Shown here: piece by piece, positions 1-6,521 of the stretch
Layout: each line of letters starts with the position of its first letter
Numbering within the stretch: the stretch's first letter is position 1
Source: Candidatus Omnitrophota bacterium
GTDB lineage: Bacteria > Omnitrophota > JAUWXU01
Assembly (NCBI GenBank): GCA_030616145.1
Contig: JAUWXU010000033.1
Coordinates: 1 to 7,050, forward strand
DNA length: 7,050 nt
Direction of reading: 5' to 3'
Notes under the pieces: model-generated
The model's database searches: none
The model's input: only the letters and a program-made list of their open reading frames with translations
Told to the model about the DNA's origin: nothing
Position numbers and translations under genes: made by a program

Positions 1-1472
1 TCAAGCGTCTTAAGTTGAATGCCACAGAAAGACATTATCGCAGTTCTGTTAGCAGAATTAAGAGATTGATTGAGCAGGGTGATACCTATCAGGTCAATTA
101 TACTATGAAATATAAGTTCGACTTTCGGGGTTCTCCTTATCAGTTATATTATGATCTGAGGAACAATCAATCCGCTTCTTATTGCGCGTTTATAAAAACA
201 GGAGGACTTTCTGTCCTTTCTTTTTCACCTGAATTATTTTTTAGAAAGCGAGGCCGTCGTATAGAGGTAAAACCGATGAAAGGGACCACCGGCAGAGGCA
301 GCAATCTGAGCGAAGACAGAAAAAATAGTTCTGTCTTGCGAAACGACCGCAAAAACCGGGCAGAAAATATAATGATAGTGGATTTATTAAGAAATGACCT
401 GGGCAGGATATCCGAAATAGGAAGTGTAGGAGTCTCTTCTAAATTCTCTATTGAAAAATATGAAACCCTTTTTCAGATGACCTCAACAATAAAAAGCATC
501 ATAAAAAGAGACATATCTTTCTATCAGTTATTCAAGAGCATTTTCCCTTCCGGTTCTGTAACCGGGGCGCCCAAGATACGCACGATGCAGATTATAAATG
601 ATATTGAAAAAGAGGAACGAAACCTTTATACTGGGTCAGTAGGGCTTATTATGCCCAATCAGGATGCGGTCTTTAATGTAGCTATTCGCACTATTCTTCT
701 GAGGCATCGAAAAGGAGAGATGGGTGTAGGCAGTGGCATTGTCTATCCATCTATAGCCAGCGGGGAATATCAAGAGTCTAAACTTAAAGGAACCTTTCTT
801 ACCCACCGGAAACAAGAATTCCAGCTGATTGAAACGATGCTCTGGTCGAAAAAAACAGGCTTTTTTCTCCTCAGGCGTCACCTTAAGAGATTAAAGGAAT
901 CTGCCAAATACTTTGGATTTTCTTATAATCAAAGAAATATCAGGGAGTTTTTGAAGAAAAAGAGGAGAGGGCTGGAGGATTGTTATCGCTATAAGATCCG
1001 GTTGTTGTTATTTAGAGACGGGCACGTCGCTATTTTCCGGAACAGGATAAATAAAAGGATAAATCGTAGACCCGCAAAGATAATCATTTCTAACAAACTC
1101 GCTAGATCCAACGATGTCTTCTTACGGCACAAGACAACCAATCGGAAACTTTATGACCAGGAATATAGGAATTTTAAGAGATTGGGATATTTTGATGTCA
1201 TTTTTCAAAATGAAAAACAGGAAGTTACCGAAGGCGCTATTTCAAATATATTTATTAAATCCAATGGAGTTTATTATACTCCTTCGCTTGACAGCGGGCT
1301 CTTGAACGGGATATATAGACAATATCTGATCGATGGAAAGTTAGGGTGTGTTCGGGAAAAAAGATTAAGCTTGAATGATATAAAAAATGCCAGTAAAATA
1401 TACTTGACCAATTCTATAAGGGGGATGGTCGAGGTCCGGTTGGAAAGGGCAGCAGGTTTGCGGAACAGGTAA
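1..1472 (+). CDS. pabB: Aminodeoxychorismate synthase component I fused to 4-amino-4-deoxychorismate lyase (PabB-PabC fusion), 5'-partial
   Basis: This bifunctional folate-pathway enzyme would turn chorismate plus ammonia (from a PabA glutaminase not seen here) into aminodeoxychorismate, then eliminate pyruvate to give p-aminobenzoate. The frame is open to the left edge, so the TTG at 15 is probably internal and roughly 100 N-terminal residues are missing (estimate from typical fusions). Residues are counted from that TTG. The chorismate-binding domain (about 1-265) shows GDTYQVN (22-28), PMKGT (87-91), DLLRNDLGR (123-131), GSVTGAPK (180-187) and a GSGIVYPS block (239-246). Lys89 fits the catalytic lysine of PabB, where anthranilate synthase has alanine, so TrpE is unlikely. 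The C-terminal class IV PLP-enzyme domain (about 270-485) shows RHKTTNR (371-377) with the probable PLP lysine Lys373, EGAISNIF (406-413), a GLLNGIYR block (428-435) and TNSIRG (465-470). Both active sites look intact. sufC follows after 48 bases with no evident terminator. Confidence 0.93.
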   Translation, partial: KRLKLNATERHYRSSVSRIKRLIEQGDTYQVNYTMKYKFDFRGSPYQLYYDLRNNQSASYCAFIKTGGLSVLSFSPELFFRKRGRRIEVKPMKGTTGRGSNLSEDRKNSSVLRNDRKNRAENIMIVDLLRNDLGRISEIGSVGVSSKFSIEKYETLFQMTSTIKSIIKRDISFYQLFKSIFPSGSVTGAPKIRTMQIINDIEKEERNLYTGSVGLIMPNQDAVFNVAIRTILLRHRKGEMGVGSGIVYPSIASGEYQESKLKGTFLTHRKQEFQLIETMLWSKKTGFFLLRRHLKRLKESAKYFGFSYNQRNIREFLKKKRRGLEDCYRYKIRLLLFRDGHVAIFRNRINKRINRRPAKIIISNKLARSNDVFLRHKTTNRKLYDQEYRNFKRLGYFDVIFQNEKQEVTEGAISNIFIKSNGVYYTPSLDSGLLNGIYRQYLIDGKLGCVREKRLSLNDIKNASKIYLTNSIRGMVEVRLERAAGLRNR

Positions 1473-1511
1473 GAAAAAAAGGGGTTAGGTCTCAACATTC
1501 GAGAGAGTAAC

Positions 1512-1515
1512 GAGG
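1512..1515 (+). promoter_or_regulatory. Ribosome binding site of sufC
   Basis: GAGG sits five bases before the ATG at 1521. It is the clearest Shine-Dalgarno sequence in the window and supports that start for sufC. Confidence 0.6.
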
Positions 1516-1520
1516 CAAGA

Positions 1521-2267
1521 ATGTTAAAAATAGAGAATTTAACGGTTAAGATATCAGGCAAAGAGGTGTTAACTGAAGTAACCCTTGAGGTCAAGAAGGG
1601 CCAGAGGATGGCCTTTTTAGGTCCCAATGGTTCAGGCAAGACCTCACTACTTATGGCCGTCATGGGTTTTTCTGATTATGAAGTTACGCAGGGGAACATC
1701 ATATTCAATGGCAGGAGAATAAATGGGTTATCTATCGATCAGCGGGCACGATTGGGTATTGGCGTAATGTTCCAGCGCCCGCCGACAGTAAGGGGAGTGA
1801 AGCTCAGGCAGATGATTGGCTTAGCACACAAAGGAGGCTTTGATACTGAAAAAGAGGCCGCCGGGCTTGGCTTAAGAGAATTTTTGGATAGAGATATGAA
1901 CGCAGGGTTTTCCGGCGGGGAGATAAAACGTTCTGAGTTGCTGCAGCTTTTGGTATCTTCGCCGCAAATGTGTATGTTTGATGAACCGGAGTCAGGGGTC
2001 GATCTGGAAAACATAGCATTGGTAGGCAAGGCAATAAATCGCATACTTGATAAAAATAGAAATAATGCGGCTTTAATTATTACCCATACCGGTTATATAT
2101 TTGACTATGTCAAACCAGATGCAGGTTGTGTCATAGTCGGTGGCAGGCTTCATTGTCTTGGCGACCCGATGAAGATATTGGAGACAGTCAAAAAACACGG
2201 TTATGAATGGTGTATAACATGCGAAGGCAAAAAACCAAAAAAGAAATCTCCGAGGCCCAAAAGATAG
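1521..2267 (+). CDS. sufC: Fe-S cluster assembly ATPase SufC
   Basis: Cytoplasmic ABC-type ATPase that, in the SUF family, binds SufB/SufD-type scaffolds and drives the conformational change needed to build Fe-S clusters; it is not a transporter. At 248 residues it has normal SufC length. Visible motifs are Walker A GPNGSGKT (34-41), Q-loop Gln85 in MFQRPP, signature FSGGE (130-134) followed by IKRSE, Walker B MCMFDEPE (150-157) and the H-loop histidine 189. FSGGE and the ESGVD stretch after Walker B are typical of SufC rather than of transport ATPases. The ATG at 1521 has a GAGG Shine-Dalgarno. The last 12 to 16 codons overlap the start of sufB in another frame and encode a lysine/arginine-rich tail, so the two are probably translationally coupled. 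No sufS, sufU or sufE is visible in the window. Confidence 0.94.
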   Translation: MLKIENLTVKISGKEVLTEVTLEVKKGQRMAFLGPNGSGKTSLLMAVMGFSDYEVTQGNIIFNGRRINGLSIDQRARLGIGVMFQRPPTVRGVKLRQMIGLAHKGGFDTEKEAAGLGLREFLDRDMNAGFSGGEIKRSELLQLLVSSPQMCMFDEPESGVDLENIALVGKAINRILDKNRNNAALIITHTGYIFDYVKPDAGCVIVGGRLHCLGDPMKILETVKKHGYEWCITCEGKKPKKKSPRPKR

Positions 2268-3415
2268 ATATTGCGTCCTACGGGGTCAGGACTAAATCTA
2301 GGAGCTACCTGGAAAATCTACAGAACCTTAGCCTCGACCAGAGAAAGAATATGTTATCCGCCGGAGTTGACCCATCGCAGAAAGCCCGCTCGGGCAGCTA
2401 TATCCAGATGGACCACAGCGTAGTGTATTCAAAAAGCCTTTATTCCGGTCTTGAGGTGATGAGCACTACTGAAGCACTGAAAAAACATCAGTGGCTGGAT
2501 AATTATTTCTGGAGGTTGGTATCAGTAGATGCCGATAAATTTACCAGGCAGGCACAAATCCAACCGCATCATGGTTATTTTTTGAGGGCGCTTCCGGGCG
2601 TAAAGGCGGTTTATCCATTACAGGCATGCCTCTTCATAAACGATAATAATATAATTCAGAACGTCCATAATGTAATAATTGCAGAGGAAGGTTCAGATCT
2701 ACAGGTTATTACTGGTTGTGCCACAGCAAGCGATGTCAAAAGAGGTCTTCACATAGGTATTTCAGAATTTTATATTAAAAAGGGTGCAAGATTAACCTTT
2801 ACCATGGTTCACAATTGGGCTGAAGATGTTTCTGTTCGACCTCGGACCGTTGCTTTGGTTGAAGAGGGTGGGACATTCCTGTCGAATTATATCTGCCTTA
2901 AGCCGGTAAGAAATTTGCAGATGTACCCTAAGGCCGAGTTAGTAGGCCGGAACGCTTTAGCTCGATATAATTCTATTCTGTTCGCGCATCCCGGTACGCA
3001 TCTGGATGTAGGTTCAGGAGTAATATTAAAGGCAGAGGGTTCAAGGGCCGAAGTTATAACCCGGGCGGTTTCAGCCGGGGGGGATATTATTGCCAGAGGT
3101 CGTTTAAAAGGAGAGGCAGAAGGAATAAAGGCACACCTTGAATGCCTGGGGCTTATATTAAGCGATGAAGGTCTGATACATGCCATACCTGAGCTGGAAG
3201 GAACTGTTAGGGGAGTAGATCTGTCCCATGAAGCAGCAGTGGGCAAGATTGCCAAGGATGAGATAGAATATCTTATGGCTAAGGGGTTGAGCAGTGGTGA
3301 GGCACAGGCAGCCATTGTCAGGGGTTTTCTGGATACATCGATAATGGGTTTACCGGCCACACTTCAAAAAGAAATAGATAGTGCTATATCTGCCTGCGAA
3401 AAGAAGGCGTTTTAA
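2207..3415 (+). CDS. sufB: SufB/SufD-family Fe-S cluster assembly scaffold (SmsB-like)
   Basis: Scaffold partner of SufC on which Fe-S clusters are assembled. It is 402 residues from the first ATG; ATG 2219 (398 residues) is an equally good start, and neither has a clear Shine-Dalgarno. The N-terminal region (about 20-70) ends in RSGSYIQMDH (62-71), followed by the beta-helix core (about 120-330) and the C-terminal helical part. The most diagnostic stretch is 326-349, with AIPELEGTV followed by SHEAAVGKI. Cys312 in HLECLG and His341-Glu342 in SHEAAVGKI appear to match the functional cysteine and His/Glu residues of E. coli SufB (Cys405, His433, Glu434; from memory, alignment by eye), which favours a working scaffold over a SufD-type partner. 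The protein is shorter than E. coli SufB (about 495 residues) and resembles archaeal and minimal SUF-like (SMS) forms that use one scaffold gene with one ATPase. It overlaps sufC by 61 or 49 bases. Confidence 0.9.
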   Translation: MVYNMRRQKTKKEISEAQKIDIASYGVRTKSRSYLENLQNLSLDQRKNMLSAGVDPSQKARSGSYIQMDHSVVYSKSLYSGLEVMSTTEALKKHQWLDNYFWRLVSVDADKFTRQAQIQPHHGYFLRALPGVKAVYPLQACLFINDNNIIQNVHNVIIAEEGSDLQVITGCATASDVKRGLHIGISEFYIKKGARLTFTMVHNWAEDVSVRPRTVALVEEGGTFLSNYICLKPVRNLQMYPKAELVGRNALARYNSILFAHPGTHLDVGSGVILKAEGSRAEVITRAVSAGGDIIARGRLKGEAEGIKAHLECLGLILSDEGLIHAIPELEGTVRGVDLSHEAAVGKIAKDEIEYLMAKGLSSGEAQAAIVRGFLDTSIMGLPATLQKEIDSAISACEKKAF

Positions 3416-3429
3416 GTCGGTTATAAAAT

Positions 3430-3996
3430 ATGAATGTATTGGGAATAAATGGAAGCCCCAGAATAGGTGGAAATACAGATATCCTGCTTGATAGGGTTTT
3501 GGAGGGAGCGGCCCGGCAGGGGGGTAATACAGAAAAGGTCATCTTGAATGACCTTAAATTTTGTCCTTGCCAGGAATGTGAAGATATAATCAGAGATAGT
3601 GTTTGTATAATAGACGATGATTGGCATCAAGTCTATAAAAGAATAAAAAATGCTGATGCCATAATTCTGGCCTCACCGATATTTTTTGGAAGCATTAGCG
3701 CCCAGTCAAAAATGATGATAGACCGCTTCCAGTGTGTCTGGAGGGCAAAATATATGCTGAAAAAGGACATTTTTAACCGGAGAAAAAAAGGCGGATTTAT
3801 CTCTGTGCAGGCCTCGGCAAGGAAAGATTTTTTTGATAACGCGAAATCAATTGTCAAAAATTTTTTTGCTGTCATCAACGTAGATTATAAAGAAGAACTT
3901 TTTTGTCCGGGAATTGAGGAAAAGGCAGATATATTGAGATATCCCGATATTTTGAAAAAGGCCTTTGAGCTGGGGCAAAGGATTACTTCTGTTTAA
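3430..3996 (+). CDS. NADPH-dependent FMN reductase / iron-sulfur flavoprotein-like protein
   Basis: Flavodoxin-fold protein of 188 residues, expected to bind FMN and shuttle electrons in the cytoplasm; the true substrate is unknown. The N-terminal GSPRIGGNT (8-16) is the usual FMN phosphate-binding loop, and the SPIFFGSISAQSK stretch with MIDR is the typical second flavin-contact region of this family. A cysteine cluster (Cys45, Cys47, Cys50, Cys59) lies where iron-sulfur flavoproteins carry a [4Fe-4S] motif, but the spacing C-x-C-x2-C-x8-C is not the classical one, so cluster binding is uncertain. It could be a plain multimeric flavodoxin-like reductase. It starts 14 bases after sufB, without a clear Shine-Dalgarno, and is probably in the same operon, which makes a redox role linked to Fe-S assembly possible but unproven. 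Confidence 0.85.
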   Translation: MNVLGINGSPRIGGNTDILLDRVLEGAARQGGNTEKVILNDLKFCPCQECEDIIRDSVCIIDDDWHQVYKRIKNADAIILASPIFFGSISAQSKMMIDRFQCVWRAKYMLKKDIFNRRKKGGFISVQASARKDFFDNAKSIVKNFFAVINVDYKEELFCPGIEEKADILRYPDILKKAFELGQRITSV

Positions 3997-4061
3997 CAAA
4001 TTGTGTAAAATTCAGCCTTGGATTAAGGAAATAGTGGATTTTAATAGCCTAAAAATAAGAC

Positions 4062-4090
4062 TTGACAAAAAGCGGTTATTTTGCTACGTT
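4062..4090 (+). promoter_or_regulatory. Candidate sigma70-type promoter upstream of the DUF1846 gene
   Basis: A perfect -35 TTGACA (4062-4067) is followed by a 17-base spacer and TACGTT (4085-4090) as -10. The -10 matches consensus at its first, second and last bases only. The predicted transcription start is near 4097, about 100 bases before the ATG at 4200. A weaker alternative is TTGCAT (4094-4099) with TATATA (4116-4121) at 16-base spacing. It lies in the only sizeable intergenic gap, between two gene groups, as expected for an operon promoter. Confidence 0.55.
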
Positions 4091-4106
4091 AATTTGCATA
4101 CAAATT
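4091..4106. repeat. Perfect 6-4-6 inverted repeat, possible operator
   Basis: AATTTG (4091-4096), CATA, CAAATT (4101-4106) form a perfect inverted repeat that begins immediately after the proposed -10 box and spans the predicted transcription start. That placement suits a repressor-binding site. It is AT-rich and short, so chance is a real possibility, and no regulator gene is visible nearby. Confidence 0.35.
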
Positions 4107-4134
4107 GCATGGGTATATATAGAAATTATACGAC

Positions 4135-4165
4135 AAAGACGTCGAAGAAAAAGACGTCTTTTTTT
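4135..4165 (+). terminator. Intrinsic (rho-independent) terminator
   Basis: AAAGACGTC (4135-4143) pairs perfectly with GACGTCTTT (4153-4161) around a nine-base loop, and the T run 4159-4165 follows, giving a nine-base-pair stem with a U tail on the + strand. The other strand lacks a good T tract, so it acts in one direction. It could end the pab-suf-flavoprotein transcript. Because the candidate promoter at 4062 lies upstream of it, it could also stop transcripts starting near 4097 after about 70 nt, before the DUF1846 gene. Confidence 0.75.
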
Positions 4166-4199
4166 AATTCAGACACAATTTACAAAAATTAAAAATCTT

Positions 4200-5729
4200 A
4201 TGAAAAAAATCGGCTTTGACAACAAAAAATATCTTAAAGAGCAATCTAGGGCAATCTTGGAAAGAGTTAAAAAGTTCGACCATAAACTCTATCTGGAATT
4301 CGGGGGAAAGCTCTGTTTTGACTATCATGCAGCGCGGGTCTTGCCGGGATATGACCCCCGGGCGAAAATGCGGCTTCTTAAGATGCTGGGAGATAAGGTC
4401 GAGATCATGTTTTGTGTTTATTCAAAAGACATAGAGATGGGCCGGCTGCGCGGTGACTTTGGGATGACCTATGATATTGCTACCTTATATATGATAGATG
4501 AATTAAAGGATTGGGGAATTGATGTGACCAGCGTAGTGTTGACGCGATTCAAAGGGGAGCCCCAGTCAATTCGGTTTAAGAAGCGCCTGGAGCGTAAGGG
4601 GATAACGACCTATATCCACAGTGAGATGGGTGGTTATCCGTCGGATGTGGATAAAATTGTCAGCGAAGAGGGCTATGGTAAAAATCAATATATTAAGACC
4701 AAAAAACCGATTGTTGTAGTTACTGCCCCTGGTCCGGGAAGCGGGAAAATGGCCACCTGTTTGTCTCAGATGTATCATAATCACAAAAGAGGAATTAAGT
4801 CGGGATTTGCCAAATTCGAGACATTTCCCATCTGGAGCCTTCCTTTAAAGCATCCGGTTAATGTGGCTTATGAGTCAGCTACCTGTGATTTAAGAGACTT
4901 TAATCTGGTGGATCCATTCCATCTGGAGACCTATAAGGAGAAGGCCGTCAGTTATAATAGAGATGCGGAGGCCTTTCCGATATTAAAGAAGATTTTAGAG
5001 AAGATTGTAGGGCAGGACAGGAGGACGTTGGTTTATAATTCTCCCACCGATATGGGGGTAAACAGTGCTGGTTTTGGTATTGTTGATGATAAGGTTGTGA
5101 AGCAGGCGGCCAAACAGGAAGTTATCTCCAGATATTTTCGCTACCAGCGTGAATTTATGCTTGGCCTGCAGAATAAGGATACAATAGAGCGGGCCAGAAC
5201 CTTGATGGAAGAGCTGGGTTTGAAAGAAGAGGACCGAGTTACAGTAATTCCTGCCCGCAAGGCAGCTGCTCAGGCTAAAAAGAAAGGTAAAGGCCATAAG
5301 GGTATATTTTGCGGAGCGGCAATAGAATTAAAGAACGGCAAAATTATTACCGGTAAAAATTCACCACTTTTACATGCTGGTTCAGCAGCCGTCCTTAACG
5401 CGATAAAAAAATTGGCCCGAATACCTGATAAAATAGACCTTCTCCCCAAGGTAATCATTAACAATATCAGAACCCTTAAAAAAGATACTCTGGGTATGAA
5501 ATCGGAAAGTTTAGATTTAGAGGAGATATTGGTAGCCCTTTCGATAAGCGCTACTACTAATCCTGCTGCCGAGGCAGGAATGAAGAAGTTAGAGGAACTA
5601 AACGGCTGCCAGATGCACATGACGCATATCCCCAGCGATGGTGATGAGGGAGGATTGCGAAAACTTGGAATAAATATGACTACTGATGCAATCCCTACAG
5701 CTCCGGAATATTTTTTGCGAGAGATATAA
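4200..5729 (+). CDS. DUF1846 family protein of unknown function
   Basis: A 509-residue protein recognised as DUF1846 from its whole-length pattern: the opening KKIGFDNKKYLKEQSRAIL, the LYLEFGGKL-FDYHAARVLPG region (30-50), APGPGSGK (176-183), KFETFPIW-LPLKHPVNVAYE (205-225), a VDPFHLE block (237-243) and a C-terminal stretch from NPAAEAG (454-460) to HIPSDGDEGG (476-485). Family proteins are about 500 residues, and no enzymatic role is established to my knowledge. The glycine-rich APGPGSGK resembles a nucleotide-binding loop but is not a proper Walker A: the first glycine is proline and the residue after the lysine is methionine. There is no signal peptide or membrane segment, so it is likely cytoplasmic. 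The ATG at 4200 is chosen because family similarity starts there. An in-frame extension back to TTG 4062 would read through the terminator and gives an unrelated basic sequence. No Shine-Dalgarno precedes 4200. hisF starts ten bases after its stop codon. Confidence 0.9.
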   Translation: MKKIGFDNKKYLKEQSRAILERVKKFDHKLYLEFGGKLCFDYHAARVLPGYDPRAKMRLLKMLGDKVEIMFCVYSKDIEMGRLRGDFGMTYDIATLYMIDELKDWGIDVTSVVLTRFKGEPQSIRFKKRLERKGITTYIHSEMGGYPSDVDKIVSEEGYGKNQYIKTKKPIVVVTAPGPGSGKMATCLSQMYHNHKRGIKSGFAKFETFPIWSLPLKHPVNVAYESATCDLRDFNLVDPFHLETYKEKAVSYNRDAEAFPILKKILEKIVGQDRRTLVYNSPTDMGVNSAGFGIVDDKVVKQAAKQEVISRYFRYQREFMLGLQNKDTIERARTLMEELGLKEEDRVTVIPARKAAAQAKKKGKGHKGIFCGAAIELKNGKIITGKNSPLLHAGSAAVLNAIKKLARIPDKIDLLPKVIINNIRTLKKDTLGMKSESLDLEEILVALSISATTNPAAEAGMKKLEELNGCQMHMTHIPSDGDEGGLRKLGINMTTDAIPTAPEYFLREI

Positions 5730-5738
5730 TATAAAGCG

Positions 5739-6521
5739 ATGAAACCGGTTAAAATTATTCCATGTTTAGACATAAAAGACGGGCGGGTGGTTAAGGGCAT
5801 AAAGTTCGTTGACTTAAAAGATGCCCGGGACCCGGTCGAGGCAGCTATTAGTTATTCCCGGGCCGGAGCAGATGAACTGGTTTTTTTAGACATTGCTGCC
5901 TCGGTTGAAAAAAGAGCGACCAGGCTGGAGTGGGTAAAAAAGGTGGCAGAAGTTGTGACCATTCCTTTTACTGTAGGAGGGGGGATTAGTACTCTCGAGG
6001 ATATGGAACGGCTTTTTGGGTTGGGAGTGGATAAGATTTCAATAAATACTGCTGCGGTTAAAAATCCTCAATTAATAAAAGATGCCTCCCGGAAATTCGG
6101 CAGGGAAAAGGTGGTAGTGGCGATAGACGGGAGAGGCAATGCCGAAGGAAAGGGATTGCCGCATTTTGAGGTGTTAATTAACGGCGGAAATGAATCGACC
6201 GGGATAGATATTACTGAATGGGCAAAACGCGTTGAGGCCCTGGGAGCGGGTGAGATTTTATTGACCAGCAAGGATAGGGATGGCACAAAACAGGGTTACG
6301 ACATAGAGATGACCAGGGCAGTTAGTGAGGCTGTTTCCATTCCTGTTGTTGCATCTGGCGGGGCAGGGACTTTGGAGCATCTCTATGATGCCGTTACCAA
6401 GGCAAAGGCCTCAGCTGTTCTTTGCGCCTCAGTATTTCATTTCGGTGAAATTAAAATAAAAGAAGCGAAGGAGTATTTGAAGGGCAAGGGTATACCAGTC
6501 ATTGGGGACAAAGCAAGATGA
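5739..6521 (+). CDS. hisF: Imidazole glycerol phosphate synthase cyclase subunit HisF
   Basis: Cyclase subunit that uses ammonia delivered by the HisH glutaminase to convert PRFAR into imidazole glycerol phosphate (histidine synthesis) and AICAR (returned to purine synthesis). The 260-residue length is typical of the (beta/alpha)8 family. The catalytic aspartates fall exactly at Asp11 (CLDIKDGRVVKG, 9-20) and Asp130 (VVVAIDGRG, 125-133). Phosphate-binding glycine loops are seen at FTVGGGIS (77-84), with SINTAAVKNP (101-110), and at VVASGGAGT (203-211). LTSKDRDGTKQGYD (175-188) has Lys178 where many HisF proteins have Ile. These features fit housekeeping HisF and not the HisF-like proteins of surface-sugar clusters. 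It starts nine bases after the DUF1846 gene with no evident Shine-Dalgarno, and its stop overlaps the next start as ATGA. hisH is not in the window. Confidence 0.97.
   Translation: MKPVKIIPCLDIKDGRVVKGIKFVDLKDARDPVEAAISYSRAGADELVFLDIAASVEKRATRLEWVKKVAEVVTIPFTVGGGISTLEDMERLFGLGVDKISINTAAVKNPQLIKDASRKFGREKVVVAIDGRGNAEGKGLPHFEVLINGGNESTGIDITEWAKRVEALGAGEILLTSKDRDGTKQGYDIEMTRAVSEAVSIPVVASGGAGTLEHLYDAVTKAKASAVLCASVFHFGEIKIKEAKEYLKGKGIPVIGDKAR
6504..6508 (+). promoter_or_regulatory. Possible ribosome binding site of the GuaA-type gene
   Basis: GGGGA inside the end of hisF sits nine bases before the ATG at 6518. It is a partial Shine-Dalgarno match and supports that start together with the ATGA overlap. 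Confidence 0.35.

Noticed and set aside
1..800. Anthranilate synthase component I (TrpE) instead of PabB
   Set aside because: The PMKGT lysine and the fused class IV PLP lyase domain favour aminodeoxychorismate synthase.
1490..1504. Small hairpin TCTC/GAGA between the pab gene and sufC
   Set aside because: Only four base pairs and no T run, so it is not supported as a terminator.
1274..1663. 129-residue minus-strand reading frame spanning the pab-sufC gap
   Set aside because: It is antisense to both the lyase domain and the SufC Walker A region, with no recognisable motif.
1521..2267. ABC transporter ATPase
   Set aside because: SufC-type FSGGE and ESGVD motifs and the overlapping sufB gene identify a SUF ATPase; no permease gene is present.
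2887..3360. 157-residue minus-strand reading frame
   Set aside because: It is antisense to the conserved C-terminal half of sufB and looks like a mirror of that gene's codon pattern.
3965..4192. 75-residue + strand reading frame across the end of the flavoprotein gene
   Set aside because: It overlaps a real gene, crosses the terminator, has no recognisable domain and no ribosome site.
4062..4199. N-terminal extension of the DUF1846 protein back to TTG 4062
   Set aside because: It would translate through the promoter-like region and the terminator hairpin and gives a basic, unrelated sequence; family similarity begins at ATG 4200.
5270..5800. 176-residue minus-strand reading frame
   Set aside because: It is fully antisense to the well-supported DUF1846 and hisF genes and shows no family pattern.
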